DNA of 64,000 nucleotides from Arthrobacter russicus. Lineage in GTDB: Bacteria; Actinomycetota; Actinomycetes; Actinomycetales; Micrococcaceae. Positions within the stretch are counted from its first letter, which is position 1. Each line of letters starts with the position of its first letter. The notes beneath the pieces are model-generated. The model worked only from the letters and a program-made list of their open reading frames with translations, had not been told where the DNA came from and searched no databases. The stretch covers positions 3,720,001-3,784,000 of the forward strand of contig NZ_JAVDQF010000001.1 of assembly GCF_031454135.1 (NCBI RefSeq), written 5' to 3'. The translations under genes and the position numbers were made by a program. This document shows, one piece after another, positions 1-10,312 of the stretch.

Positions 1-2
1 AA

Positions 3-566
3 GGCGGGGCGTCGGTGATCAGCGTGCTCACCGAGCAACGCCGGTTCACCGGTTCTTTGGCGGATCTGGACGCGGTGCGCGCCGCCGTGCGGATCCCGGT
101 GCTGCGCAAGGATTTCACCGTAGACCCCTATCAGATCTGGGAAGCCCGGGCGCATGGTGCAGACCTGGTACTGCTGATCGTGGCGGCCTTGGACGACGCG
201 CAGCTGCGCGAGTTCCTGGCGCTGACTGAGGAGCTGGGCATGCAGGCCCTGGTCGAGACGCACACCGCCGAGGAGATCGATCGGGCGCTGGCCCTCGGGG
301 CGAAGATCATCGGCGTCAATGTGCGAAATCTGAAAACCTTGGAAGTGGACAACGCAGTCTTCGCCTCGCTGGCCGGAGCGGTTCCGGCCGGCAGCGTGCT
401 AGTCGCGGAGTCCGGGGTCAAGACCGCCGACGACGTAGCGCACTACGCGGCGCACGGCGCCACTGCGGTGCTGGTCGGCGAAGCGCTGGTCAGCTCGGTT
501 GAGCCCGCGGCTACGATCGCGGCTTTCCGGGCCGCAGCGGAGACGGCGCAAGCGCCGGCCGTCTGA
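3..566 (+). CDS. trpC: Indole-3-glycerol-phosphate synthase, 3' part
   Basis: TrpC closes the indole ring: it converts carboxyphenylamino-deoxyribulose-5-phosphate to indole-3-glycerol phosphate in tryptophan synthesis. The reading frame is open from the first bases of the window, so the start lies upstream. Visible are the TIM-barrel pieces [22 protein letters not shown], with the catalytic Lys of the RKDF motif, then [17 protein letters not shown] and VAESGV, typical of the second half of the family. It is followed 51 bases later by trpB and then trpA, in the usual trp operon order. The internal ATG at 15 is not the true start. Confidence 0.95.
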   Translation, partial: GGASVISVLTEQRRFTGSLADLDAVRAAVRIPVLRKDFTVDPYQIWEARAHGADLVLLIVAALDDAQLREFLALTEELGMQALVETHTAEEIDRALALGAKIIGVNVRNLKTLEVDNAVFASLAGAVPAGSVLVAESGVKTADDVAHYAAHGATAVLVGEALVSSVEPAATIAAFRAAAETAQAPAV

Positions 567-617
567 GTTCCAACTCCGGCAAGCATCACCTTGTTCGAAT
601 CGACTCGAAGGAATCCC

Positions 618-1952
618 ATGGCAGAGAACGCCGTCCCCGGCGCCCCCGAAGAGGCAGCGGATGCCTTTCTTTCCGATGCCCGTGCCGACCGTGGCGCAGC
701 GGCTTCCGGCCCGGCAAGCCTCAAACACGCGAGCGGGCCGTATTTCGGCGAGTACGGCGGCCGTTGGATGCCGGAGTCTTTGATCGCGGCGATCGACGAA
801 CTGGAAGACACCTTCGAAAAGGCCAAGGCGGATCCCGAGTTCCTCGCTGAGATCGCCCGGCTGAACAAGACCTACTCCGGCCGGCCTTCGATGCTGACCG
901 AGGCCAAACGCTTCGCCGAATACGCCGGTGGCGCCCGGGTCTTCCTCAAGCGGGAGGATCTCAACCACACCGGTTCGCACAAGATCAACAATGTGCTGGG
1001 CCAGGCCCTGCTCGCCAAGCGGATGGGCAAGACCCGGATCATCGCGGAGACCGGGGCCGGCCAGCACGGCGTGGCCAGTGCTACCGCCGCAGCGCTGTTG
1101 GGCCTGGAATGCGTGGTGTACATGGGGGCCGAGGACACCCGGCGGCAGTCGCTCAACGTGGCCCGGATGAAACTGCTCGGGGCTACCGTGGTCCCGGTGA
1201 CGAACGGCTCGCAGACGCTCAAGGACGCGATCAACGATGCGTTGCGCGACTGGGTCGCGAACGTCGATACCACGCACTACCTGCTCGGCACCGCAGCCGG
1301 TGCCCACCCGTTCCCGGCGATGGTCAGGTTCTTCCATGAAGTGATCGGCGAGGAGGCCCGGGAGCAGATCCTGGAGCAGACCGGCCGGCTCCCGGATGCG
1401 GTCTGCGCCTGCATCGGCGGCGGATCGAATGCGATCGGCATTTTCCACGGCTTCCTGGATGATCCGGAGGTCGCGATCTACGGTTTCGAAGCCGGCGGCG
1501 ACGGGGTGGAAACCGGACGGCACGCCGCCACGATCACGCTCGGCCGCCCGGGTGTGCTGCACGGCGCCCGGTCCTATCTGATGCAGGATGAAGACGGCCA
1601 GACCGTGGAATCGCATTCCATTTCGGCCGGGTTGGACTATCCCGGCGTGGGCCCGGAGCATTCCTACCTGGCGGACATCGGCCGGGTCGCCTACGAGCCG
1701 GTCACCGACGCCGAAGCCATGGAAGCATTCCGGTTGCTCTGCCGGACCGAAGGCATCATCCCGGCGATCGAATCCGCGCATGCTCTGGCCGGTGCGATGC
1801 GGGTCGGCAAGGGGCTGACCGAAGGCCTCGCCGATCCGCAGCAGGTGATTTTGCTGGTAAACCTCTCCGGCCGCGGCGACAAGGACGTGGGCACTGCCGC
1901 CGAATGGTTCGATTTGATCGACGCGGACGCTTCCGAAGGAGTGGAAAAATGA
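618..1952 (+). CDS. trpB: Tryptophan synthase beta chain
   Basis: The beta subunit condenses indole with L-serine, using PLP, to make tryptophan. The 444-residue protein has the PLP lysine in the HTGSHKINN segment and the phosphate-binding loop [10 protein letters not shown], plus the ETGAGQHG loop. I chose ATG 618 because it follows a GAAGGA ribosome-binding site at normal spacing; a TTG at 591 in frame would add nine residues with no such site. The first ~40 residues before GPYFGEYGG are longer than in many homologues. Its stop overlaps the trpA start (ATGA), so the two are probably translationally coupled and form the alpha2beta2 enzyme. Confidence 0.97.
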   Translation: MAENAVPGAPEEAADAFLSDARADRGAAASGPASLKHASGPYFGEYGGRWMPESLIAAIDELEDTFEKAKADPEFLAEIARLNKTYSGRPSMLTEAKRFAEYAGGARVFLKREDLNHTGSHKINNVLGQALLAKRMGKTRIIAETGAGQHGVASATAAALLGLECVVYMGAEDTRRQSLNVARMKLLGATVVPVTNGSQTLKDAINDALRDWVANVDTTHYLLGTAAGAHPFPAMVRFFHEVIGEEAREQILEQTGRLPDAVCACIGGGSNAIGIFHGFLDDPEVAIYGFEAGGDGVETGRHAATITLGRPGVLHGARSYLMQDEDGQTVESHSISAGLDYPGVGPEHSYLADIGRVAYEPVTDAEAMEAFRLLCRTEGIIPAIESAHALAGAMRVGKGLTEGLADPQQVILLVNLSGRGDKDVGTAAEWFDLIDADASEGVEK

Positions 1953-2797
1953 GCATCGGGGACCAGCTGGCACGGAGCAAGGCCGCGGCCGCGATCGACC
2001 GGGCGCATGCGGCCGGACGCACTGCGCTGATCGGGTACCTTCCGGCTGGCTATCCGGATGTGCAGAGCACCATCGAGGCCGGGGTCGCGATGGCCCGCAA
2101 CGGGGTGGACTTGATCGAGATCGGGGTGCCGTATTCCGATCCGGTGATGGACGGGCCGGTGATCCAAGCGGCTACCACGGAAGCACTCGCCAACGGATTC
2201 AAAGTTTCCAGCGTGTTCGACGTGGTCGCCGGGATCACCGCGGTCAGCGAGGTCGCGGTTCTGGTGATGACGTATTGGAACCCGGTGATGCAAATGGGCG
2301 TGCGCGAATTCGCGGAACGGTTGGCTGCAGCCGGGGGAGCCGGCTTGATCACGCCGGATTTGATCCCGGATGAAGCAGCCGAGTGGCTCGCCGCTTCGGA
2401 CGAATTCGGCCTGGACCGGGTCTTCCTGGTGGCGCCTTCGTCCAGCCCGGAACGTTTGGCCAGCACGGTTGCTGCCAGCCGGGGATTCGTCTACGCGGTA
2501 TCCGTGATGGGCGTGACCGGAACGCGGCAGAATGTCTCCTCGAGTGCGCAGTCCCTGGTCGAGAAAACCCGACAGGCCGGCGCGCAGCGGGTCTGCGTGG
2601 GCCTGGGCGTCAGCCACGCCGGGCACGTGCGTGAAATCGGAAGTTATGCCGACGGGGTTATTGTGGGCACAGCGCTGGTGGCCGCAATCCGCGATGGCGG
2701 GGTGGCCGCCGTCGCGCACCTGACCGAAGAACTCAGCGCGGGAACTCCGCGCGAGACCCTTGCAGAAACACCTCGGCAGTTCCCGGAAGGCCAATGA
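1949..2797 (+). CDS. trpA: Tryptophan synthase alpha chain
   Basis: The alpha subunit cleaves indole-3-glycerol phosphate to indole and glyceraldehyde-3-phosphate and channels indole to TrpB. The 282-residue TIM barrel shows both catalytic acids, Glu in [11 protein letters not shown] and Asp in MDGPVIQ, and the phosphate loop region GVTGTR. The ATG overlaps the trpB stop by 4 bases, with a GAAGGAGTGG ribosome-binding site inside trpB. A longer frame open from 1904 is only read-through into trpB. Confidence 0.97.
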   Translation: MSIGDQLARSKAAAAIDRAHAAGRTALIGYLPAGYPDVQSTIEAGVAMARNGVDLIEIGVPYSDPVMDGPVIQAATTEALANGFKVSSVFDVVAGITAVSEVAVLVMTYWNPVMQMGVREFAERLAAAGGAGLITPDLIPDEAAEWLAASDEFGLDRVFLVAPSSSPERLASTVAASRGFVYAVSVMGVTGTRQNVSSSAQSLVEKTRQAGAQRVCVGLGVSHAGHVREIGSYADGVIVGTALVAAIRDGGVAAVAHLTEELSAGTPRETLAETPRQFPEGQ

Positions 2798-2798
2798 T

Positions 2799-3932
2799 TT
2801 GAGCACCTTTGCACTTGCCGGCCAGGCATTGAGCGTTCTGCCCGCCAGCATTCCCAGCCCGACCTGGTCCGGGTTCGAGATCCCGCTGCCCTGGGGGCAG
2901 CTCTCGATCCGTGCCTACGCCCTGTGCATTCTGCTCGGCATCATTGCGGCCTTGTGGCTGACCAGCGTCCGTTGGAAAAAACGCGGTGCTCCGGAAGGCT
3001 CGCTCTGGGACATCGCGATTTGGGCGATCCCGTTCGGGATCGTCGGCGGCCGGCTCTACCATGTGTTCTCCTCGCCAGAAGCCTATTTCGGTCCGGGATT
3101 CAACGGCACCGGCGACCTGTCGAAGATCTTCCGGATCTGGGAAGGCGGCCTGGGCATCTGGGGCGCGGTCCTACTGGGCGTGGTCGGCGCCTGGATCGGA
3201 TGCCGCCGCGCCGGGGTGAAGATCACTGCGCTCATCGATGCCGCTGCGCCCGGATTGCTGCTGGCCCAGGCCATCGGCCGTTGGGGGAATTACTTCAACC
3301 AGGAACTCTTCGGCGCGCCCACTACGCTGCCTTGGGGACTGCAGGTGGATCCGAACAACCCGAATTTCCCGACCGGATACGCTGCGGACACACTGTTCCA
3401 ACCCACCTTCTTGTACGAATCCTTGTGGAACTTGGTAGGCGTGCTGATCCTGCTGCTCATCGACCGCCGGTTCCAACTCCGCCGCGGCCGGTTGTTCTGG
3501 CTCTACGCGATGTACTACACCTTGGGCCGGGTTTGGATCGAAGCGTTGCGCATCGACACTGCGGAACAGATCACCTTCTTCGGCATCACCACGCGGTTGA
3601 ACGTCTGGACGTCGATCTTGGTCTTCCTGGTGGCCCTGGTGGTCTTCCTGGTGCTCAGTTTCACCGGGCGCAAGGACGGATCCGAGGACTCGGTGCTGCT
3701 GCCCGGCCGGGTTCCGGCGGGCGTTGCCGCGGAACCTGCCGAAGCGGCGGGGGAGCCTGAGCTGTCCGAGCTCGATGCCTCGGGCGAAACACGCGTCCAG
3801 AATGTGGACAAAGCGTCTCACGATGCTGTCGAAGATTCCGCGCGTGGTAATCTCGCCGATAACCCTTCGGAGGTGCAGACCAGCGCCGAAACCGAAGCTG
3901 GGAAGCAGGCCGGAAGCACAGACCGGCTCTGA
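2799..3932 (+). CDS. lgt: Prolipoprotein diacylglyceryl transferase with acidic tail
   Basis: Lgt transfers diacylglycerol from phosphatidylglycerol to the lipobox cysteine of prolipoproteins, the first step of lipoprotein maturation in the membrane. The signature RWGNYFNQE and the upstream GGRLYHV segment are present, and about seven hydrophobic segments can be seen. I chose the TTG at 2799, two bases after the trpA stop and behind GGAAGG; a TTG at 2760 would overlap trpA. After the last membrane segment (about residue 290) there is an acidic, Ala/Glu-rich tail of roughly 85 residues, which is common in high-GC actinobacteria and probably cytoplasmic. The gene is cotranscribed with the trp genes by position. 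Confidence 0.93.
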   Translation: MSTFALAGQALSVLPASIPSPTWSGFEIPLPWGQLSIRAYALCILLGIIAALWLTSVRWKKRGAPEGSLWDIAIWAIPFGIVGGRLYHVFSSPEAYFGPGFNGTGDLSKIFRIWEGGLGIWGAVLLGVVGAWIGCRRAGVKITALIDAAAPGLLLAQAIGRWGNYFNQELFGAPTTLPWGLQVDPNNPNFPTGYAADTLFQPTFLYESLWNLVGVLILLLIDRRFQLRRGRLFWLYAMYYTLGRVWIEALRIDTAEQITFFGITTRLNVWTSILVFLVALVVFLVLSFTGRKDGSEDSVLLPGRVPAGVAAEPAEAAGEPELSELDASGETRVQNVDKASHDAVEDSARGNLADNPSEVQTSAETEAGKQAGSTDRL

Positions 3933-4009
3933 GCATCCGGCAACAGAACAAAGTCGCCGGAGCGCCTCCCACCGGTTGTGACGGACACCCGTGTGCACCC
4001 GTCTGCAAC

Positions 4010-4037
4010 CTGACGAGTGTGACCGCTGTCATATAAT
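4010..4037 (+). promoter_or_regulatory. gltB promoter
   Basis: A perfect -10 element TATAAT lies at 4032-4037, 16 bases after CTGACG (4010-4015), which matches TTGACA at four of six positions. It would start transcription near 4044, giving a leader of about 100 bases before gltB. It is the only perfect consensus -10 I noticed in the window. Confidence 0.7.
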
Positions 4038-4043
4038 TCCGGT

Positions 4044-4145
4044 TAAGGAATGCTTTATCAGCTCGGCTGCGTGCCTCTGGCGCGAAGCCCGAGCGGGGCC
4101 AGTGTTGTCCCCTCCGAATGCTCTCTCAGGGGGAAGGACTCAGCT
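4044..4145 (+). promoter_or_regulatory. Structured gltB leader (candidate cis-regulatory RNA)
   Basis: The predicted leader folds strongly. GCTCGG (4061-4066) pairs with CCGAGC (4089-4094), then CU/AG, then an inner stem CGTGCC (4070-4075) with GGCGCG (4079-4084) closed by a UCU loop. A second element, CCCCT (4109-4113), can pair with AGGGG (4128-4132), which is part of the gltB ribosome-binding site GGGGGAAGGA. This could hide or expose the site. I recognise no named riboswitch family here; ligand and mechanism are unknown. Confidence 0.45.
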
Positions 4146-7100
4146 ATGACTCAGAACCAACCGGCAGTTCCCACGTACACTGCCGTTTCCCCGTTCGAAC
4201 GGTTTTCCACGATTCCGGCAGCGCAGGGCCTGTATTCGCCGGAAGCCGAAAAGGACGCTTGCGGTTTGGCGATCATCGCCACGCTGCGCGGCGAGGCCGG
4301 ACACGATATCGTCGACGCGGCCTTGACTGCGCTGCGGGCCCTGGAACACCGCGGCGCGGTGGGCGCGGACGAAGGCACCGGAGACGGTGCGGGCCTGCTC
4401 ACCCAGGTGCCGGATGAATTCTTCCGCGCGGTGCTGGACTTCGGGCTCCCGGCACCGGGTCACTACGTGGTCGGCACGGCCTTCCTGCCGGTGCAGGAGG
4501 ACGAGGCCCGGATCGCCACCGAGGGTTTGGCGTCCTTGGCCGCCGAAGAAGGCCTCCGGGTGCTCGGTTGGCGCAAGGTCCCGGTCGTCGCCGATCTGGT
4601 CGGTTCGATGGCGCGCACCTCGATGCCGCAGTTCCGGCAGCTTTTCCTGGCTTTGCCGGACGGCGAAACACCGGCCTCGGGCGAGATCGCCCAGGTCTTG
4701 GACAGCCGGGCGTTCCGGGTCCGCAAGCGGGCGCAGAACAAACTGGGAGTCTACTTCCCGTCGCTCTCTTCGCGGACCATCGTGTACAAGGGCATGCTCT
4801 CCACGGCGCAGCTCGAGCCGTTCTATCCGGACCTTTCGGACAGCCGGTTCAAGACCAAGCTGGGCATCGTGCATTCCCGGTTCTCCACCAACACCTTCCC
4901 GTCCTGGCCGCTGGCCCAGCCGTTCCGGACGATCGCGCACAACGGCGAGATCAACACGGTCAAAGGCAATCGCAACTGGATGCGGGCCCGGCAATCGACT
5001 TTGGCGAGCCCGCTGCTCGGCGACAACCCCGAGGAGTTGTTCCCGATCTGTACGCCCGGGGCTTCAGACTCGGCGTCTTTCGATGAAGTCGCGGAGCTGC
5101 TCTGGCTCTCCGGACGGCCGATCACCCAGGCGATCATGATGATGATCCCGGAGGCCTGGGAGAACCACGCCACGATGGATCCGGCCCGCCGGGCGTTTTA
5201 CGAATACCACTCGCTGTTGATGGAACCCTGGGACGGTCCGGCCGCGGTGTCCTTCACTGACGGTTCGCTGGTCGGCGCGACGCTGGACCGCAACGGCCTG
5301 CGGCCCGGACGGTATTGGATCACCGAGGACGGATTGGTGGTGTTCGCCTCCGAAGTCGGCGTGATCGACATCGAACCGGCGAAAGTGGTCAAAAAGGGCC
5401 GGGTCTCGCCGGGCAAGATGTTCCTGGTGGATACCGAAGCGGGCCGGATCGTGGACGATTCGGAAATCAAGTCCGAGCTGGCCAGTGCTGAGCCCTGGGC
5501 CGATTGGCTCAAGGACAATCTGATCAAGTTGAGCGATCTGCCCGAGCGGGAGCACGTGGTGCACACCTCGGCCTCGGTGAACCTGCGGCAGCGGACTTTC
5601 GGTTACACCCAGGAAGAACTGCGGATCCTGCTCGCGCCGATGGCCCGGACCGGAGCTGAACCCTTGGGTGCGATGGGCTCGGATACGCCGATAGCGGTGC
5701 TGTCCACCCGGCCGCGGTTGCTTTTCGACTACTTCGTGCAGTCCTTCGCACAGGTGACCAACCCGCCGCTGGACGCGATCCGCGAAGAACTCGTGACCTC
5801 GCTGAAAACTTCGATCGGCCCCAATGGCAACCTCTTGGCCAGCAACAAGGTGACCAAACCCCAGGTCGCGCTGGATTTTCCGGTGATCGACAATGACGAA
5901 CTGGCCAAGATCGCCAACATCGAGTCTTCCCAGGGCGAAAACGAAGGCGAGCGGCTCGCGATCAAGGTGCGCGGCCTGTACCGGCCCGACGGCGGCGAGG
6001 CCGCACTCCGGGCCCGGCTTTCCGAGATCTGCGAACAGGTTTCCGGCGCGATCAACCGCGGTGTGCATTACGTGGTGCTCTCCGACCGGGACTCGAATGC
6101 GCAATGGGCGCCGATTCCGTCGTTGCTGCTGATCAGTGCGGTGCACCACCATTTGCTGCGCAGCGCGAACCGCACCAAGACCTCGCTGGTGGTCGAAGCC
6201 GGAGACGTCCGGGAGGTGCACCATGTGGCCCTCCTGGTCGGTTATGGAGCCGCCGCAGTCAACCCCTACCTGGCGATGGAATCGGTCGAAGAACTGATTC
6301 GCAGCGGAGACGTCACCGGGGTCACCCCGGAGGCGGCAGTCCGCAATCTGATCAAGGGCCTGGGCAAAGGCGTGCTGAAGATCATGTCCAAAATGGGCAT
6401 CTCCACCGTGGCTTCCTATTGCGGGGCGCAGACGTTCGAGGCGCTGGGCTTGGCGCAGGACCTGGTGGACGAGTTCTTCGCCGGTACCCGCAGCCAGCTC
6501 TCCGGCGTCGGGCTGGGCGTGATCGCGGCAGAAGTCGCGGCCCGGCACGCCATGGCATACCCGCCAGAAGGCGTCGAGCAACCGCACCGGCCGCTGTTGG
6601 GCGGCGGCGAATACCAATGGCGCCGGGAAGGCGAGCCGCACCTGTTCAACCCGGATACCGTGTTCCGGCTGCAGCACGCCACCCGGGAACGCCGCTACGA
6701 CATCTTCAAGAGCTACACCAGTGCGATCGACGACCAGTCGAAGAGCCTGATGACGCTGCGCGGCCTGCTCGGCTTCAAAGCCGGAGCGCGGGCCGCAGTC
6801 CCGATCGATGAGGTGGAGCCGGTTTCGGCGATCGTGAAGCGCTTCTCCACCGGCGCGATGAGCTACGGCTCGATCTCCAAGGAAGCACACGAAACCCTTG
6901 CGATCGCGATGAACCAGCTCGGCGCGAAGTCGAATACCGGTGAGGGCGGCGAAGACATGGACCGGTTGTTGGACCCGCGCCGCCGTTCGGCGATCAAACA
7001 GGTCGCCTCCGGGCGATTCGGGGTCACCAGCCTGTATCTGAGCAATGCGCAGGACATCCAGATCAAAATGGCCCAGGGCGCCAAACCCGGCGAAGGCGGC

Positions 7101-8768
7101 CAGCTGATGGCGCAGAAGGTCTACCCGTGGGTAGCGGCGACCCGGCACTCCACACCCGGCGTCGGACTGATTTCGCCGCCGCCGCACCACGACATCTACT
7201 CGATCGAAGACCTGGCGCAGCTGATTTACGACTGCAAGCGGGCCAACCCTTCGGCCCGGGTGCACGTCAAACTGGTCTCCGAAGTCGGCATCGGCACGGT
7301 GGCCGCCGGCGTGACCAAGGCCAAGGCCGACGTCGTCCTGGTTTCCGGGCACGACGGCGGAACCGGTGCCTCGCCGCTGAACTCGCTCAAGCACGCGGGC
7401 GCGCCCTGGGAACTGGGTCTGGCCGAAACGCAGCAGACCTTGATCCTCAACGGCTTGCGCGACCGGGTGGTGGTGCAGGTGGACGGGCAGCTCAAGACCG
7501 GCCGGGACGTGGTGATCGCGGCCCTGCTCGGTGCCGAAGAGTACGGCTTCGCCACCGCGCCGCTGGTGGTTTCCGGCTGCATCATGATGCGGGTCTGCCA
7601 TTTGGACACCTGCCCGGTGGGTGTGGCCACGCAGAACCCGGAATTGCGCGCGCGGTTCTCCGGCAAGCCGGAATTCGTGGTCAACTTCTTCGAGTTCTTG
7701 GCCGAAGAGGTCCGTGAAATCCTCGCCGAACTCGGGTTCCGGTCGCTCGAGGAAGCCATCGGGCACAGCGATGCGCTGGACATCCGCAAGGCGGTGGACC
7801 ACTGGAAGACCGAGGGGTTGGAGCTGGCACCGCTGCTCGAAGGGCAGAGCTTCGACCGCGATGTCCCGCTGCGCAACCTGATCGGGCAGAACCACGAGTT
7901 GGACAAGCACTTCGACCAACAGCTGATCACCATGGCCGCCGAAGCGCTGGCCGACCGGGTTCCGGTGAAGATCAGCGTCGGCATCGTGAACACCGATCGC
8001 TCGGTGGGCACCATGCTGGGGCACGAAGTGACCAAGAAGTTCGGCATCGAGGTGCTCGGTACCGACACCATCGATGTCACGCTGACCGGCCAGGCCGGGC
8101 AGTCATTGGGCGCGTTCCTGCCGGCCGGCATCACGCTGCGGCTGTACGGCGATTCCAATGATTACGTGGGCAAAGGCCTCTCCGGCGGTCGGATCATCGT
8201 CCGGCCGGACCGCAGCAACACCTTCCCGGCGGAACAGAACGTGATCGCCGGCAATGTGATCGGTTACGGAGCCACCAGCGGCGAGTTGTTCCTGCGCGGC
8301 CAGGTCGGCGAACGGTTCCTGGTGCGGAACTCGGGTGCCACCGCGGTGGCCGAAGGGATCGGCGACCACGGCTGCGAGTACATGACCGGCGGCCGGGCAC
8401 TGATCCTGGGCCGGACCGGGCGCAACTTCGGCGCCGGGATGTCCGGCGGCGTCGCCTTCGTGCTCGATCTGGTGCCGGCCAAGGTCAACAAACAGGCTTT
8501 GGATTCGGGAGAGCTGCAATTGCTCGCCTTGGATGCCGAGGACCGGGAATTCGTCCGCAACCTGCTGCGCCAGCACCAGGAGGAGACCGACTCGGCATTG
8601 GCCGCCAGACTGCTCGAAGATTTCGATGCCGTGGCCGGGCAAATCACCAAGGTGCTGCCCCGGGACTATGCCGCGGTATTGCAGACCAGGGCTACCGCCG
8701 AGGCGGAGGGCTTGGACCCCGACGGAGACGTCGTTTGGCAACGAATCCTGGAGGTGACCGGTGGCTGA
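4146..8768 (+). CDS. gltB: Glutamate synthase (NADPH) large subunit
   Basis: GltB makes two glutamates from glutamine and 2-oxoglutarate. At 1540 residues it is of normal length. In order: class II glutamine amidotransferase domain, whose N-terminal nucleophile is Cys39 in KDACGLA and implies removal of a 38-residue propeptide; central domain; FMN-binding synthase barrel with [16 protein letters not shown]; the 3Fe-4S cysteines in [12 protein letters not shown]; and a C-terminal beta-helix GXGXG domain. ATG 4146 follows a strong GGGGGAAGGA site. An in-frame ATG at 4050 would put the regulatory leader into protein and is rejected. It overlaps gltD by 8 bases. Confidence 0.97.
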   Translation: MTQNQPAVPTYTAVSPFERFSTIPAAQGLYSPEAEKDACGLAIIATLRGEAGHDIVDAALTALRALEHRGAVGADEGTGDGAGLLTQVPDEFFRAVLDFGLPAPGHYVVGTAFLPVQEDEARIATEGLASLAAEEGLRVLGWRKVPVVADLVGSMARTSMPQFRQLFLALPDGETPASGEIAQVLDSRAFRVRKRAQNKLGVYFPSLSSRTIVYKGMLSTAQLEPFYPDLSDSRFKTKLGIVHSRFSTNTFPSWPLAQPFRTIAHNGEINTVKGNRNWMRARQSTLASPLLGDNPEELFPICTPGASDSASFDEVAELLWLSGRPITQAIMMMIPEAWENHATMDPARRAFYEYHSLLMEPWDGPAAVSFTDGSLVGATLDRNGLRPGRYWITEDGLVVFASEVGVIDIEPAKVVKKGRVSPGKMFLVDTEAGRIVDDSEIKSELASAEPWADWLKDNLIKLSDLPEREHVVHTSASVNLRQRTFGYTQEELRILLAPMARTGAEPLGAMGSDTPIAVLSTRPRLLFDYFVQSFAQVTNPPLDAIREELVTSLKTSIGPNGNLLASNKVTKPQVALDFPVIDNDELAKIANIESSQGENEGERLAIKVRGLYRPDGGEAALRARLSEICEQVSGAINRGVHYVVLSDRDSNAQWAPIPSLLLISAVHHHLLRSANRTKTSLVVEAGDVREVHHVALLVGYGAAAVNPYLAMESVEELIRSGDVTGVTPEAAVRNLIKGLGKGVLKIMSKMGISTVASYCGAQTFEALGLAQDLVDEFFAGTRSQLSGVGLGVIAAEVAARHAMAYPPEGVEQPHRPLLGGGEYQWRREGEPHLFNPDTVFRLQHATRERRYDIFKSYTSAIDDQSKSLMTLRGLLGFKAGARAAVPIDEVEPVSAIVKRFSTGAMSYGSISKEAHETLAIAMNQLGAKSNTGEGGEDMDRLLDPRRRSAIKQVASGRFGVTSLYLSNAQDIQIKMAQGAKPGEGGQLMAQKVYPWVAATRHSTPGVGLISPPPHHDIYSIEDLAQLIYDCKRANPSARVHVKLVSEVGIGTVAAGVTKAKADVVLVSGHDGGTGASPLNSLKHAGAPWELGLAETQQTLILNGLRDRVVVQVDGQLKTGRDVVIAALLGAEEYGFATAPLVVSGCIMMRVCHLDTCPVGVATQNPELRARFSGKPEFVVNFFEFLAEEVREILAELGFRSLEEAIGHSDALDIRKAVDHWKTEGLELAPLLEGQSFDRDVPLRNLIGQNHELDKHFDQQLITMAAEALADRVPVKISVGIVNTDRSVGTMLGHEVTKKFGIEVLGTDTIDVTLTGQAGQSLGAFLPAGITLRLYGDSNDYVGKGLSGGRIIVRPDRSNTFPAEQNVIAGNVIGYGATSGELFLRGQVGERFLVRNSGATAVAEGIGDHGCEYMTGGRALILGRTGRNFGAGMSGGVAFVLDLVPAKVNKQALDSGELQLLALDAEDREFVRNLLRQHQEETDSALAARLLEDFDAVAGQITKVLPRDYAAVLQTRATAEAEGLDPDGDVVWQRILEVTGG

Positions 8769-10218
8769 TCCACGTGGCTTTCTGAAGACCCGGGAACGGC
8801 AGACCCAACCGCGCCGGCCGGTCCCGGTGCGGATCATGGACTGGAAAGAAGTCTACGAAGCACAGGAAAAAGGCGTGCTCAAGTCGCAGGCCGGCCGGTG
8901 CATGGACTGCGGAGTGCCGTTCTGCCATCAGGGCTGTCCGCTGGGCAACCTGATTCCCGAATGGAACGACCTGGTCTGGCGGGACAAGGGGGAAGAGGCG
9001 ATCGAGCGCTTGCACGCGACGAACAACTTCCCGGAATTCACTGGAAGGCTCTGCCCGGCGCCGTGCGAATCATCGTGCGTGCTCGGCATCAACCAGCCCG
9101 CGGTGACCATCAAACAGGTCGAGGTTTCGATCATCGATCAGGCCTTCGAACAGGATTGGGTCAAGCCGCTGCCGCCGGCCAGGCTGACCGGGCACACCGT
9201 CGCGGTGGTCGGTTCCGGCCCGGCTGGGCTGGCTGCGGCGCAACAACTCACCCGGGTGGGCCATACCGTTGCGGTGTACGAACGGGACGACCGGATCGGC
9301 GGCTTGCTCCGTTACGGCATCCCGGATTTCAAAATGGAAAAGGAGCACTTGGACCGCAGGCTGGAGCAGATGCGCGCCGAAGGCACCCGGTTCCGGGCCG
9401 GCGTCGAAATCGGCAAGGACATTTCTTGGGAGCAGCTGCGCCGGCGCTATGACGCAGTGGTGATCTGCACCGGTGCCACGGTGCCGCGGGATTTGCCGAT
9501 TCCGGGCCGGGAGCTGGCCGGAGTGCATTACGCGATGGATTACCTGGTGCAGTCCAACCGGGCAGTGGCCGGCGATCCGGTGCCGGACCAGATCGATGCG
9601 CGCGGCAAACACGTGGTGATCCTCGGCGGCGGGGACACCGGAGCCGACTGCCTGGGCACTGCGCACCGGCAGCAGGCCGCCTCGGTGACCACCTTGGCGA
9701 TCGGCAAACAGCCACCGGCCGAGCGTCCTGAACACCAGCCGTGGCCGATGTTCCCGACCCTGTTCGAGGTCGCCAGCGCGCACGAAGAGGGCGGCGAGCG
9801 GACCTATTTGGCCTCCACGGTCGAGTTCATCGGTGCGGACGGCGTGCTCACCGCGTTGAAGATCGCGGAAACCGAGTACCGGGACGGCAAGCGGCTGCCC
9901 AAGCCGGGCACGGAACGCGAGATCCCGGCGGATCTGGTGTTCCTTTCCCTGGGCTTCACCGGGCCCGAGCCGGCTGGGATCGCGGAACAGGTAGGCGCCC
10001 AGTTCGACGGACGCGGCAATCTGGTCCGGGACGGTTACTACATGACCGACGTCGACGGCGTTTTCGTGGCCGGTGATGCCGGGCGCGGCCAGTCGCTGAT
10101 CGTCTGGGCGATCGCCGAAGGCCGGGCCTGCGCTGCGGCGGTGGACCAGCACCTCAGCGGAAGCACCAGCCTTCCGGCACCGGTCGCGCCCACCGACGTC
10201 GCTATTTCCCCGCTGTGA
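8761..10218 (+). CDS. gltD: Glutamate synthase small subunit
   Basis: GltD takes electrons from NAD(P)H and passes them through FAD and iron-sulphur centres to GltB. The 485-residue protein has the N-terminal cysteine cluster [14 protein letters not shown] and a second one at CPAPCESSC. Next come the FAD fold [13 protein letters not shown], the NAD(P)H fold [11 protein letters not shown], and a closing [21 protein letters not shown] 8761 lies inside gltB and follows GGAGG, so the two subunits are translationally coupled. Confidence 0.96.
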   Translation: MADPRGFLKTRERQTQPRRPVPVRIMDWKEVYEAQEKGVLKSQAGRCMDCGVPFCHQGCPLGNLIPEWNDLVWRDKGEEAIERLHATNNFPEFTGRLCPAPCESSCVLGINQPAVTIKQVEVSIIDQAFEQDWVKPLPPARLTGHTVAVVGSGPAGLAAAQQLTRVGHTVAVYERDDRIGGLLRYGIPDFKMEKEHLDRRLEQMRAEGTRFRAGVEIGKDISWEQLRRRYDAVVICTGATVPRDLPIPGRELAGVHYAMDYLVQSNRAVAGDPVPDQIDARGKHVVILGGGDTGADCLGTAHRQQAASVTTLAIGKQPPAERPEHQPWPMFPTLFEVASAHEEGGERTYLASTVEFIGADGVLTALKIAETEYRDGKRLPKPGTEREIPADLVFLSLGFTGPEPAGIAEQVGAQFDGRGNLVRDGYYMTDVDGVFVAGDAGRGQSLIVWAIAEGRACAAAVDQHLSGSTSLPAPVAPTDVAISPL

Positions 10219-10300
10219 GTTCGGCCTGAAGGACCGGCACCGGCACTGAAGATTCACTGGAGGGTCAACTCCAGGTCATGCGAGCACATGGGGCTCAGAT

Positions 10301-10312
10301 TAGGGTAGGTAT
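10301..10312 (+). promoter_or_regulatory. pyk leaderless -10 element
   Basis: TAGGGT at 10301-10306 is followed by exactly six bases and then the pyk ATG, the layout expected when transcription starts on the A of the start codon. The -35 region is weak. AGGGTAGG could act as a poor ribosome-binding site instead. Confidence 0.5.

Noticed and set aside
591-617. TTG start for trpB
   Set aside because: No ribosome-binding site at proper spacing, while ATG 618 follows GAAGGA.
4050-4145. In-frame upstream ATG for gltB
   Set aside because: It would translate the structured leader, put the nucleophilic Cys behind a 70-residue propeptide, and ignore the strong ribosome-binding site before 4146.
5064-8024. 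Open frame of 986 codons opposite gltB
   Set aside because: It is a shadow of the high-GC gltB gene: low-complexity His/Arg/Gly-rich translation, no ribosome-binding site, no recognisable family.
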